From the NCBI GenBank assembly GCA_047614005.1, contig JBLHIK010000010.1, positions 1-22,909 on the forward strand: a DNA stretch of 22,909 nt. Reading direction: 5' to 3'. Shown piece by piece: positions 12,352 to 19,527 of this stretch; positions within the stretch are counted from its first letter, which is position 1; every line of letters begins with the position of its first letter. The position numbers and the translations under genes are program-made. The notes beneath the pieces are model-generated. The model was not told the origin of the DNA. It ran no database searches and saw only the letters and a program-made list of their open reading frames with translations. Source of the DNA: JBLHIK01 sp047614005. GTDB taxonomy: Bacteria > Patescibacteriota > Minisyncoccia > Phycocordibacterales > UBA1006.

Positions 12352-14022
12352 TTACTTCTTCTTGTCTATAAAAAGACGTGCGAGCTGAACATCAAAATAC
12401 GATGTCGTCTTAGTGCATTTTGCTTTTACAGGAGAGAGATGAAGCTCGCCTGACTCATCATAAATCTCTTGAAAAACACCCACAATAGCATCAAATTTCT
12501 TATCAGTAGGTTTTATATATACAATCTCATCGAAAGTAACATCCCCATCATCGAGTAACTTTTCTACGTGAGATAAAATAGTTCCCACTGTTAAATCTCT
12601 TTCAAATGCAATATCTTCGAGGCTCTTACTTTCCTTAAGAAGAAGAAGCGTTTGAGTGAAGGTACTTTCTTTTTTTTCTTCGAGAGTAATGTCTTTTTTC
12701 TCGAGACTACCACCTTGAGATACTATAAAGTCCTTTTGCTTGTTCTCTATTTCTTCTTCTGTTTTTCCATTTAAATAATCCGATATCTGAGAGGATTGTG
12801 ATTTCAAAACTTCATCATATGAAAGAACGCGTGGATGTACTACAAGAGCCTGAGGATTAAAACCAGCAAGAGAAAGCCCATCGAGTGAACGTACTCGCGA
12901 AAGTGCAACATACCCTTGTCCATACTCAAAAGCTCTCGAGAGATCTATCACAGCAGCGTCGAGACTCATACCCTGACTCTTATGTATTGTGATTGCCCAT
13001 GCAAGACGAAGCGGTATTTGCTCAAGAGAAGCTATAGTCGTTTCTCCGTCATGAACAGCCCATGACATAGGAGATATGATGAGTTCTTTTCCATTGTTTG
13101 TAGCTATGACTGGATATCCCGTATCATCATCAAAATCTATCACCTCTCCGAGAGTTCCATTTGCAAAACCTATTTCAAAATTGTTTTTTGTACACATAAC
13201 GAGAGCACCTTTTTTCAAAGAAAGTACTTGTGGAGAGAGGCAGCTCCCAATGAGTTTTTGTACGTGATTGTCTTTTCCTTTATGTTCCATATAAAATTCC
13301 TCACTTGCATCAGGTAAGTTTTCAAGCTCTCGACTATTGAGCTCGTCCACATCAGCATTGTGAGTATAGAGCTTGGTCACACTTACAACATCATCAAACT
13401 CTTTATTTAGTCTGTCTTCGAGTATTTCAAAACCATCTTCTATATCCCCTTTTCGTATTTTAGAAAGAAGAGAAAGCAACACTTCATCATCTTGCCTGTG
13501 CTGTTCTGAGAGATAACACGAGAGAGGCTTGAGCTCTTTCCATGCATCAGATTCAAAAGCAAATGTCATAGTTTCTTCTCCTCGAGACACAGGAGGAAGT
13601 TGAAAGAAGTCCCCTACAAGAATAATCTGCATTCCACCAAAAGGCTTTTCATTTCTCTTGAACTGTTTGCAAACTTTATTCAGAGTATTAAACGTATCTC
13701 CGTCGAGCATAGATATCTCATCTATGACCAGAACTTTTGCTTTATCAAAACGTTTCCATAGATATTGCTTACTCTCAAGAGCATCAAGCTCTTCTTCGGT
13801 GAGAGTTTTCTTTATACCCATTCCACTCCATGAATGAATAGTCACACCACCCACATGAGTAGCAGCAATACCTGTAGAAGCAGTCACTGCAACAGAAACA
13901 GAATGTTCTTTTAGATGAGCGATATAGGAGTTGAGCACATGAGTTTTCCCTGAACCAGGCTCTCCTGTGAGAAATACATTTGCCCCTGTTTTTAATATGG
14001 TTAATGCATCAGCTTGTATCAT
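12352..14022 (-). CDS. Pif1/RecD2-like superfamily 1 DNA helicase with C-terminal HTH domain
   Basis: The 556-residue protein has Walker A GEPGSGKT (20-27), motif Ia TASTGIAA (48-55), Walker B IDEISML (100-106), GDFFQLPPV (137-145), the SEQHRQDD arginine motif and, further on, ITIHKSQGMSLD and GYVALSRVRSLDGL (motifs V-VI). This is the Pif1-type arrangement, a 5'-3' helicase acting on forks and unusual DNA structures. After the helicase core comes a helix-turn-helix-like domain (about residues 455-545, LLLLKESKSLEDIAFERDLTVGTILSHVEKLL), similar to the HTH_40 domain at the end of some RecQ helicases. It has its own near-leaderless promoter, divergent from the PIN-PhoH gene. No membrane segment is present. 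Confidence 0.92.
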   Translation of the reverse strand: MIQADALTILKTGANVFLTGEPGSGKTHVLNSYIAHLKEHSVSVAVTASTGIAATHVGGVTIHSWSGMGIKKTLTEEELDALESKQYLWKRFDKAKVLVIDEISMLDGDTFNTLNKVCKQFKRNEKPFGGMQIILVGDFFQLPPVSRGEETMTFAFESDAWKELKPLSCYLSEQHRQDDEVLLSLLSKIRKGDIEDGFEILEDRLNKEFDDVVSVTKLYTHNADVDELNSRELENLPDASEEFYMEHKGKDNHVQKLIGSCLSPQVLSLKKGALVMCTKNNFEIGFANGTLGEVIDFDDDTGYPVIATNNGKELIISPMSWAVHDGETTIASLEQIPLRLAWAITIHKSQGMSLDAAVIDLSRAFEYGQGYVALSRVRSLDGLSLAGFNPQALVVHPRVLSYDEVLKSQSSQISDYLNGKTEEEIENKQKDFIVSQGGSLEKKDITLEEKKESTFTQTLLLLKESKSLEDIAFERDLTVGTILSHVEKLLDDGDVTFDEIVYIKPTDKKFDAIVGVFQEIYDESGELHLSPVKAKCTKTTSYFDVQLARLFIDKKK

Positions 14023-14028
14023 AAAGTA

Positions 14029-14037
14029 AGTATATCA
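14029..14037 (-). promoter_or_regulatory. Extended -10 promoter of the Pif1-like helicase
   Basis: TGATATACT on the minus strand ends 6 nt before the ATG at 14022, with no Shine-Dalgarno sequence. A leaderless message is likely. Confidence 0.65.
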
Positions 14038-14082
14038 TGATACTCAAAACAGCTATTATATTAAGTCACACAAATACAGTGC

Positions 14083-14110
14083 TTGCAATATGCTGAAAGA
14101 AGAGTAATAT
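14083..14110 (+). promoter_or_regulatory. Promoter of the PIN-PhoH gene
   Basis: TTGCAA (14083-14088) and TAATAT (14105-14110) have a 16-bp spacer. The predicted start near 14117 gives a leader of about 20 nt to the ATG at 14137 and argues against the in-frame TTG at 14083, which is the -35 box itself. Confidence 0.5.
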
Positions 14111-14136
14111 GTACTAAACTTTTAAAACTTAATAAA

Positions 14137-15432
14137 ATGAAAGAAGATAAGAAGATTAAAACATTTGTATTAGATACAAGTGTTATCATTCACGACCATA
14201 ACTGTTGGCGTAATTTTAGTAATAATAACCTTGTTATACCTTTTGCGGTCATACAAAAACTTGATAGCCTAAAATCAACAGATGGCTCTGATAGTAAGAC
14301 AAGTTTTGCAGCTCGAGAATTCATACGTTTTCTTGATACACTACACAGAGACGTATATCAAGAAAAAGGTACCTTGATTAGTAAGGAATTGGGGATGATA
14401 AGAATCACAACAGACGAGCATGATCATATTAAAAAAGCTGATGACCGCATTATTAACACTGCGGAACTCTTGTCAAAGAACGAACATTCAAGAATAGTTC
14501 TTGTAACAAAAGATCGCATGATGAGAATAAAAGCAAGAAGACATGCAGGTCTTTTTGTAGAAGACTACCATCATGATTCTGTGACTATTGATAAAAGATA
14601 CACAGGTAGAAGAACTATAGAAAATGTTCCGGATGAGGTTATTGATTCTTTGCATAAAAAAAATGAAATAGATTCAACTATCTTCAAAAGTGAAGAATTC
14701 ACAGCAAATGAATTCTTAATTCTAAAAAACGACAGAAAATCTGTTCTTGCTACTTTTCAAAATAATAAACTTATAAAAATTGGAAAGGATGATGTTAATG
14801 TTTGTGGCATTAAAGCACTAAATGCGGAACAAGCTTTTGCACTGAATGCTTTACTAAATCCAAACATACAAATCATAACCCTCACAGGTAAAGCAGGTAC
14901 AGGAAAAACACTTTTGAGCATTGCAGCAGGTATTCATCAAGAAGAAAAGTTTAAAGAAATCAATTATACAAAAAACCTACAGACGCTAGGAAAAGATATT
15001 GGATATCTTCCTGGTGATGAGAATGATAAAACATCACCTTACATGCAGTCCCTCTATGACAATCTTGGTGTTTTGAAAGAACACAATGATATAAGAATTG
15101 TAATAGACAGATTGATGATAGATGGTAAAATATCTACTCCTGTCATTAGTTTTTTTAGAGGAAGAACTTTTTTCAAAAGATATTTAATTCTTGATGAAGC
15201 TCAAAACTGCACACCTCATGAAGTCAAGACAATCATCACAAGGGCTGGAGAAGGCACAAAGATTATTGTTACAGGAGATGTAAGACAAATTGACACGGAC
15301 TATCTTGATGAAAATTCAAATGGACTAAGCTATCTTATTGATAGATTTAAAGGACAGGACATTTATGCCCACCTACAATTATGCAAAGGTGAACGATCTG
15401 AACTTTCAAATTTAGCTGGTGATTTGTTGTAA
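14137..15432 (+). CDS. PIN domain-PhoH family ATPase (PhoH2/YlaK type)
   Basis: The 431-residue protein joins an N-terminal PIN nuclease domain to a PhoH-type P-loop ATPase. The PIN part starts KTFVLDTSVIIHD (9-20), with Asp13 as the first metal ligand and a later acidic KADDRIINTAELL. The PhoH part has Walker A LTGKAGTGKT (249-258), the YLILDEAQN Walker B (349-357), HEVKTIITRAGEGTKI and VTGDVRQID (sensor region, from 378). Characterised mycobacterial PhoH2 unwinds and cleaves RNA; the same is a fair inference here. The ATG at 14137 is preferred over an upstream TTG. It is divergent from the Pif1-like helicase and followed by a strong terminator. Confidence 0.93.
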   Translation: MKEDKKIKTFVLDTSVIIHDHNCWRNFSNNNLVIPFAVIQKLDSLKSTDGSDSKTSFAAREFIRFLDTLHRDVYQEKGTLISKELGMIRITTDEHDHIKKADDRIINTAELLSKNEHSRIVLVTKDRMMRIKARRHAGLFVEDYHHDSVTIDKRYTGRRTIENVPDEVIDSLHKKNEIDSTIFKSEEFTANEFLILKNDRKSVLATFQNNKLIKIGKDDVNVCGIKALNAEQAFALNALLNPNIQIITLTGKAGTGKTLLSIAAGIHQEEKFKEINYTKNLQTLGKDIGYLPGDENDKTSPYMQSLYDNLGVLKEHNDIRIVIDRLMIDGKISTPVISFFRGRTFFKRYLILDEAQNCTPHEVKTIITRAGEGTKIIVTGDVRQIDTDYLDENSNGLSYLIDRFKGQDIYAHLQLCKGERSELSNLAGDLL

Positions 15433-15455
15433 TTATTTTCTTTCTCACTCTGACT

Positions 15456-15487
15456 AAAAGCGCATTCCTTCGGAATGCGCTTTTTTT
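15456..15487 (+). terminator. Intrinsic terminator of the PIN-PhoH gene
   Basis: AAAAGCGCATTCC (15456-15468) pairs perfectly with GGAATGCGCTTTT (15472-15484) and a T run continues to 15487. The 170 bp from here to rlmB show only AT-rich promoter-like DNA and no supported gene. Confidence 0.93.
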
Positions 15488-15642
15488 ATATGTCTATAAT
15501 TATTTATTTTTATCCCTTCATTGAATGAACAGCAATTCTATGCCCTTCCCTATACCTCAACCATACGATGGCTGTATTGCTTTCATGCTTTTCCATATAT
15601 TTTTAATTACTACTCTATTTAATATACTTCGTATAATATATC

Positions 15643-15651
15643 TGATATACT
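15643..15651 (+). promoter_or_regulatory. Extended -10 promoter of rlmB
   Basis: TGATATACT ends 9 nt before the ATG at 15661 (12 nt before the alternative ATG at 15664). No Shine-Dalgarno sequence. Confidence 0.6.
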
Positions 15652-15660
15652 CCCTACCAT

Positions 15661-16419
15661 ATGATGAAACGAACAAACAAAAAACCTACACTAATATACG
15701 GAAAACACGTGATTTACGAAGCACTTTTGAAACGACCTGAAACAATAGAGCGCCTTATCATCGGTAACTGCTCTGAAAAAGCAGATTTTATCGAACTAGC
15801 AAAGCTAAAAAACATACCTGTTCAAGAATTTAATAAAAAAACGCTTCCAAAAGATATCTTAGAGATGGCACACCAACATGTCTTGGCTCATATTCACACA
15901 GACAGACTTGTCCAAGATTATAAAACTTTTATTGAAAAGCAAACGATATCAAACGACACTGCTTTTCTTCTTGTACAAAAACTTCACGATACACACAACC
16001 TTGGATCACTCATACGAAGTGCCGCTGCTTTCGGTATCTCTGGAGTACTCATACCAAAAGACAACCAAGCTCCTCTCTCAGCAGGAACTCTCAAAGCTTC
16101 AGTAGGTGCTATTTTCGAAGTACCTCTCGTGCAAATTGGAAATATCTCCAATACCCTCAAAGATCTAAAAGATAGAGGTTTTTGGACATATGACATGGTT
16201 CAAGATGGAAAAAACCCTCTCAATAAAGAGATATTTGATACTCCTGCTGTGTTTGTAGTAGGAAATGAACATACTGGTGTACAGAAAAATATACAAAGTA
16301 TATGTGACATTCATCTTCAAATAGGAATGAACCCAAAATGCGAATCTCTCAATGCAGCTATCTCAGGTGCTATTGCTATGCAAACATGGAGCACACAACA
16401 TCCTAATTCTTTAAAATAG
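15661..16419 (+). CDS. rlmB: SpoU/TrmH-family rRNA 2'-O-methyltransferase (RlmB-like)
   Basis: The 252-residue protein begins IYGKHVIYEALLKRP, the substrate-binding L30e-like domain typical of RlmB. The SPOUT trefoil-knot domain follows: motif 1 DTHNLGSLIRSAAAFG (110-125, with Asn113 and Arg119), motif 2 FVVGNEHTGV (198-207) and motif 3 IGMNPKCESLNAAISGAIAM (221-240). RlmB methylates the 2'-OH of G2251 in the 23S P-loop; a tRNA target, as in TrmH, cannot be excluded. Motif 3 has a Glu before SLN where E. coli RlmB has Ser. The gene lies 3 nt upstream of the GH3-type ligase gene and the two form an operon. Confidence 0.88.
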   Translation: MMKRTNKKPTLIYGKHVIYEALLKRPETIERLIIGNCSEKADFIELAKLKNIPVQEFNKKTLPKDILEMAHQHVLAHIHTDRLVQDYKTFIEKQTISNDTAFLLVQKLHDTHNLGSLIRSAAAFGISGVLIPKDNQAPLSAGTLKASVGAIFEVPLVQIGNISNTLKDLKDRGFWTYDMVQDGKNPLNKEIFDTPAVFVVGNEHTGVQKNIQSICDIHLQIGMNPKCESLNAAISGAIAMQTWSTQHPNSLK

Positions 16420-16422
16420 CCT

Positions 16423-17928
16423 ATGAAGATTGTTGAGAAAATACTCACCAAGCGCGCAGAAAAACGTCTTGCAAAAATATACCAAGCTCATCATGATGCT
16501 TCCTTTAAACAAGAACAAATTCTTGTAGAAATTTTACACACCAATGAAGACAGTTTTTATGGTAGAAAATATGACTTTACACACAACAATACGATAGAAA
16601 AATTTCAAAAAAACGTCCCTGTCGTATCTCACGAAGATATATATACTCTTATAGATAGAATGCATAATGGAGAAGAGGACCTTCTTGCGACTGGCAAGAT
16701 ACCCTTCTTTGCAAAATCTTCAGGAACAAGCACAGGGAGGAGTAAACTCTTGCCTGTTTCTGATGATACTCTCGTAGACAATCACTACAAAGCAGGAGCT
16801 GACATGTATCTTACTCAAATAGCCAACAACCCAAAGACACGCTGGTGGAAAGGAAGAACGGTTTTTATTGGAGGTAGTGTAGATCATAATACTTCCGCAG
16901 ACACCCTCTCTGGTGATATCTCAGGAATACTTCTCACTCAATCTCCTTTTTGGACACAATTTTTTAAAGCACCTGAGCCTGAAATACTTCTTGAAAAAGA
17001 TTGGTCAAAAAAACTCGACAATATAGTACACAAAATTATTAAGAAAAATATCACTTCTTTTGCAGGTGTACCTACATGGACATTACGAATATTGCAACGA
17101 GCAGAAGAAATCACAGGAAAAACCATAAAAGAAATATGGCCCAGCTTTGAACTCTATATTCATGGAGGAGTTTCTTTTGAACCATACAGAACTGTTTTTA
17201 AAAAACTCCTACCAGAGCAAACAACATATATAAATGCATACAATTCTTCTGAAGGATATTTTGCATATCAAGACACTAAAAATTCAGATGAATTACTATT
17301 ATGCATAGAGCATGGCATATTTTATGAGTTTATGAAGCTCGATGATTTAAAAAAAGAAAAACCTCATACTTACACAATAGATACTATTGAGATAGGAGTT
17401 CCATACGCACTTATCATCACACATAGAGCAGGACTTTATAGATATAACATGGGTGATATTATAGAGTTTACCTCAAAGGATCCGTATCGTATTCGAATAC
17501 TGGGACGCACTCAACAACATATCAATATTTTTGGAGAGGAGGTAATGCAGCACAACATAGAGGCTGTACTCTCGGACATAGAGCGTGATTTCTCACTTCA
17601 TACAAGTGATTACACTATAGGAGCAAGACTCTCCTTAGAAGAAGGCACAGGAGCTCATGAGTGGATTATAGAGTTTCAAGAAGAGATTGATACTAGCCAG
17701 AGAATAATACTTGAAGAATACATAGATACATCACTGCGTTCTAAAAATTCAGACTATGATTCAAAAAGACAAGGAGGAGCTCTCTTGCAAGCACCACTCC
17801 ATATAGTACCAAAAGAAACATTCCATAACTGGCTCACTAGCAAAGGAAAAACAGGACAGTCCTACAAAGTACCTCGCCTAAAATCAGACAGTGGTATTAT
17901 TGACGAAGTTCTCTCATCTTTAAAATAA
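16423..17928 (+). CDS. GH3 auxin-responsive promoter-family acyl-adenylating enzyme
   Basis: The 501-residue protein is a member of the GH3 family (ANL superfamily), which activates a carboxylic acid with ATP and, in plants, joins it to an amino acid. The ATP loop is AKSSGTSTGRSK (97-108). The family-specific IHGGVSFEPY, NAYNSSEGYFAYQ (about 271-283) and GLYRYNMGDIIEFT (about 340-353) motifs are present, followed by ILGRTQQHINIFGEEV at the hinge and a C-terminal domain. Bacterial GH3 proteins are known but their substrates mostly are not. It is the second gene of the rlmB operon, with no Shine-Dalgarno sequence. No pathway partner is encoded nearby. Confidence 0.88.
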   Translation: MKIVEKILTKRAEKRLAKIYQAHHDASFKQEQILVEILHTNEDSFYGRKYDFTHNNTIEKFQKNVPVVSHEDIYTLIDRMHNGEEDLLATGKIPFFAKSSGTSTGRSKLLPVSDDTLVDNHYKAGADMYLTQIANNPKTRWWKGRTVFIGGSVDHNTSADTLSGDISGILLTQSPFWTQFFKAPEPEILLEKDWSKKLDNIVHKIIKKNITSFAGVPTWTLRILQRAEEITGKTIKEIWPSFELYIHGGVSFEPYRTVFKKLLPEQTTYINAYNSSEGYFAYQDTKNSDELLLCIEHGIFYEFMKLDDLKKEKPHTYTIDTIEIGVPYALIITHRAGLYRYNMGDIIEFTSKDPYRIRILGRTQQHINIFGEEVMQHNIEAVLSDIERDFSLHTSDYTIGARLSLEEGTGAHEWIIEFQEEIDTSQRIILEEYIDTSLRSKNSDYDSKRQGGALLQAPLHIVPKETFHNWLTSKGKTGQSYKVPRLKSDSGIIDEVLSSLK

Positions 17929-17936
17929 AGAGCCAT

Positions 17937-18431
17937 TTAGTATTTATTAGTCCATCTTACGCTATGACAAGTATATCCACCTGGATTATTTTGTAAATAA
18001 TCTTGATGATTTTTTTCTGCCTTCCAAAATGTATTGAATTTTTCTACAATAGTCACAACAGGATCAGGATATCTCCCTGAGTCATTTACTTTTTTGATAA
18101 AATTATAGGCTTTTGCTTTTTCTTTTTTATTTTGATAAAAAATTGAAGAACGATATGCAGAACCTCTATCGTTACCTTGTTGATTTGGCGTCGTTGGATC
18201 ATGTATGCGAAAAAAGAAATCAAGAAGAGTTTCGAAAGAAGTTTCTCTTGGGTCGTATATAATTTCTAATGCTTCAGCGTGTCCATTATGTTTTTCATAT
18301 GTTGGATGAGGAAGAATTCCACCTGTATAGCCCACAGTAGTTTCTATAACACCCATCTCTCTACGAAACAAATCTTCCATACCCCAAAAACAACCGCCCG
18401 CAAGATATATTTTTTTATATTCCTCTTCCAT
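17937..18431 (-). CDS. msrA: Peptide methionine sulfoxide reductase MsrA
   Basis: MsrA reduces the S-form of methionine sulfoxide in oxidised proteins. The 164-residue protein has the catalytic Cys14 in AGGCFWGMEDLF, GYTGG, HAEALEI and a resolving Cys155 in GGYTCHSVRW. The loop usually reading VxTGxTGHAE is shortened to TYEKHNGHAEA. There is no MsrB domain. The start overlaps the end of the MGMT-like gene by 17 bp and has a good Shine-Dalgarno sequence (AGGAG at 18439-18443, 7 nt spacing), one of the few in the window, as expected for an internal operon gene. It ends 8 nt from the convergent GH3 gene with no obvious terminator. Confidence 0.96.
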   Translation of the reverse strand: MEEEYKKIYLAGGCFWGMEDLFRREMGVIETTVGYTGGILPHPTYEKHNGHAEALEIIYDPRETSFETLLDFFFRIHDPTTPNQQGNDRGSAYRSSIFYQNKKEKAKAYNFIKKVNDSGRYPDPVVTIVEKFNTFWKAEKNHQDYLQNNPGGYTCHSVRWTNKY

Positions 18432-18687
18432 GATTTTTCTCCTCTTCTATTAAATGCTCTTTTAGAATACTTCTATCTGCTCTGTTGTACCGATCTACTT
18501 CTCCATTACTTTTTATAGCCATATAACAAGAAACACTTTCATCATAATTATTGTTCATGATAATATCTACTGCGCGAGAAACACAAGGACTTGGAGCTTT
18601 CTTTGCAACTTCCTTATAGCTCATCATTTGAGCCGACGAGATAGACCGAACTATCTCTAATACCTTTTTAGTAAAAGTATATTTCAT
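18415..18687 (-). CDS. MGMT/ATL C-terminal-domain-like protein with altered active site
   Basis: The 90-residue protein matches the DNA-binding C-terminal domain of O6-alkylguanine-DNA alkyltransferases: KVLEIVRSISSAQMMSYKEVAKKA (8-31), SRAVDIIMNNN (37-47, containing the conserved Arg38 finger) and the IKSNGEVDRYN hairpin. The active-site PCHRV is replaced by SCYMAI (53-58): Cys54 is kept but the His that activates it and the next Arg are Tyr and Met. Alkyl transfer is doubtful; damage binding, as in ATL proteins, is possible. I take ATG 18687 and not 18714, because an extended -10 box lies 6 nt before it. It overlaps msrA, forming a small repair operon. Confidence 0.75.
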   Translation of the reverse strand: MKYTFTKKVLEIVRSISSAQMMSYKEVAKKAPSPCVSRAVDIIMNNNYDESVSCYMAIKSNGEVDRYNRADRSILKEHLIEEEKNHGRGI

Positions 18688-18693
18688 ACACAA

Positions 18694-18702
18694 AGTATAA
18701 CA
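18694..18702 (-). promoter_or_regulatory. Extended -10 promoter of the MGMT-like/msrA operon
   Basis: TGTTATACT on the minus strand ends 6 nt before the ATG at 18687, directly against the rpmJ terminator. It rules out the longer in-frame start at 18714, which would be upstream of the promoter. Confidence 0.65.
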
Positions 18703-18734
18703 AAAAAAATACACTCATATGAGTGTATTTTTTT
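18703..18734. terminator. Palindromic terminator after rpmJ
   Basis: A perfect 16-bp palindrome arm pair (18703-18718 with 18719-18734) has the ACACTCAT/ATGAGTGT core and A/T tracts on both sides. It ends the leftward rpmG-rpmJ transcript. Confidence 0.85.
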
Positions 18735-18735
18735 G

Positions 18736-18858
18736 TTATCCTTGTCGAGCTTTTCGTCGTGGATTTAATTTATTAATTCGAAAGAGTTTCTTTCCTCGCT
18801 TTACAAGTTTATCCCCTGCCTTCAAGTCTGCTTTCTTAAGTGATGATTTTATTTTCAT
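18736..18858 (-). CDS. rpmJ: Ribosomal protein bL36, zinc-free form
   Basis: The 40-residue basic protein reads MKIKSSLKKADLK at the start and ends NPRRKARQG, matching the bL36 frame (MKVRxSVKK...NPKHKQRQG). The four Zn ligands (C/C/C/H) of the usual form are absent, so this is a C-minus bL36. bL36 lies at the base of the 50S subunit and is one of the last proteins added. It starts 4 nt after the rpmG stop codon on the same strand and is probably co-translated, and it is followed directly by a terminator. Identification rests on the two ends and on its pairing with rpmG. Confidence 0.8.
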   Translation of the reverse strand: MKIKSSLKKADLKAGDKLVKRGKKLFRINKLNPRRKARQG

Positions 18859-18862
18859 AATA

Positions 18863-19021
18863 TTATTTCTTAGCTTCCTTATAGGTAACATGTTTGCGAA
18901 GCTTAGGGTTATATTTACTAAGTTCCAGTTTCTCTACTACCGTTTTTTTATTCTTACGAGTGTAGTATGTGTGGCCAGTTTCTTTGTGGACCATTTTTAC
19001 GATATCTTTCTTTGCTGCCAT
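18863..19021 (-). CDS. rpmG: Ribosomal protein bL33, zinc-free form
   Basis: The 52-residue protein starts MAAKKDIVKMVHKETGHTYY and continues TRKNKKTV, ELSKYNPKLRKHVTYKEAKK, a close match to bL33 (GHxYxTxKN..., KYxPxxRKHxxYKE). The Cys pairs of the zinc form are replaced, as in E. coli-type C-minus bL33. It sits near the E site of the 50S subunit. It precedes rpmJ by 4 nt. Its start has a possible TTGCAT-17 bp-TATCGT promoter 8 nt upstream and no Shine-Dalgarno sequence. Confidence 0.92.
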   Translation of the reverse strand: MAAKKDIVKMVHKETGHTYYTRKNKKTVVEKLELSKYNPKLRKHVTYKEAKK

Positions 19022-19029
19022 ATGGAGAT

Positions 19030-19058
19030 ACGATACTATATCTTGATACTAAATGCAA
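19030..19058 (-). promoter_or_regulatory. Possible promoter of rpmG-rpmJ
   Basis: TTGCAT (19053-19058) and TATCGT (19030-19035) are 17 bp apart on the minus strand; the -10 box ends 8 nt before the ATG. A TATAGT at 19035-19040 is an alternative -10 box with poorer spacing. Confidence 0.4.
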
Positions 19059-19082
19059 CTCTTTTATAAACAAGGATACAAA

Positions 19083-19107
19083 AAAACGAGCCCGTAGTGC
19101 TCGTTTT
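19083..19107 (-). terminator. Intrinsic terminator of cspA
   Basis: AAAACGAGC (19083-19091) pairs with GCTCGTTTT (19099-19107). Read leftward it is followed by a run of T, 26 nt after the cspA stop. Confidence 0.85.
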
Positions 19108-19133
19108 CTCATAGTTAACCTATATAAGTAAAC

Positions 19134-19334
19134 TTATACTCGGTTTACGTTTGTTGCGCTTGGGCCTTTTGGTCCGTCTGTAACTTCGAATTCTACTTCG
19201 TCTCCAGGTTGTAGAGAGTCGAAATCAGAATTTTGAAGTTCATTCATGTGAAAAAATAGGTCCTTCTCTTGTCCTTCAACAGAGATGAATCCATATCCTT
19301 TGTCCATGATACGAGCGATTGTTCCTTTTTGCAT
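19134..19334 (-). CDS. cspA: Cold shock protein (CspA family)
   Basis: The 66-residue single cold-shock domain binds single-stranded RNA or DNA and loosens RNA structure. RNP1 is KGYGFISV (12-19) and RNP2 is DLFFHM (25-30), with the usual aromatic residues, and it ends PSATNVNRV. The length is typical. It is a single-gene transcript with its own terminator. TATAGT at 19345-19350 on the minus strand lies 10 nt upstream of the ATG, so the long untranslated leader of E. coli cspA is probably absent. It neighbours the DEAD-box RNA helicase gene, a functional partner in cold adaptation. Confidence 0.96.
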   Translation of the reverse strand: MQKGTIARIMDKGYGFISVEGQEKDLFFHMNELQNSDFDSLQPGDEVEFEVTDGPKGPSATNVNRV

Positions 19335-19344
19335 TTAATTTGAA

Positions 19345-19350
19345 ACTATA
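19345..19350 (-). promoter_or_regulatory. -10 box of cspA
   Basis: TATAGT on the minus strand ends 10 nt before the cspA ATG. The rest of the 145-bp gap to the next terminator is AT-rich, with one small CTCT/AGAG hairpin near 19410-19422. Confidence 0.45.
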
Positions 19351-19478
19351 CTACTAATCAAATAAATATAAAGAGGAAATCTACGAACTCTTCTTTAATA
19401 GTCATTTGCTCTCAAAAGAGTAACATATAAGAAAAATAACACAAGGCTTTTAAAAATAGTCACGCTCTTATAGATAAT

Positions 19479-19510
19479 AAAAACCCTTCGCACGGTGCGA
19501 AGGGTTTTTT
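19479..19510. terminator. Intrinsic terminator of the DEAD-box gene
   Basis: AAAAACCCTTCGCAC (19479-19493) pairs with GTGCGAAGGGTTTTT (19495-19509), with T-rich sequence on the plus-strand side and A/T-rich on the other. It lies 18 nt past the DEAD-box stop codon. Confidence 0.85.
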
Positions 19511-19527
19511 ACTTTTACATATTTAAT

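Noticed and set aside
14083..14136. TTG at 14083 as the start of the PIN-PhoH gene
   Set aside because: The TTG belongs to a TTGCAA -35 box, and the PIN domain starts just after the ATG at 14137. The extension has no family similarity that I can see.
15525..15740. Open frame of 71 codons between the PIN-PhoH terminator and rlmB
   Set aside because: It runs into rlmB in another frame, spans the rlmB promoter, and has no start signal or coding character.
18688..18714. Longer MGMT-like protein starting at 18714
   Set aside because: The extra codons are the extended -10 promoter and part of the rpmJ terminator.
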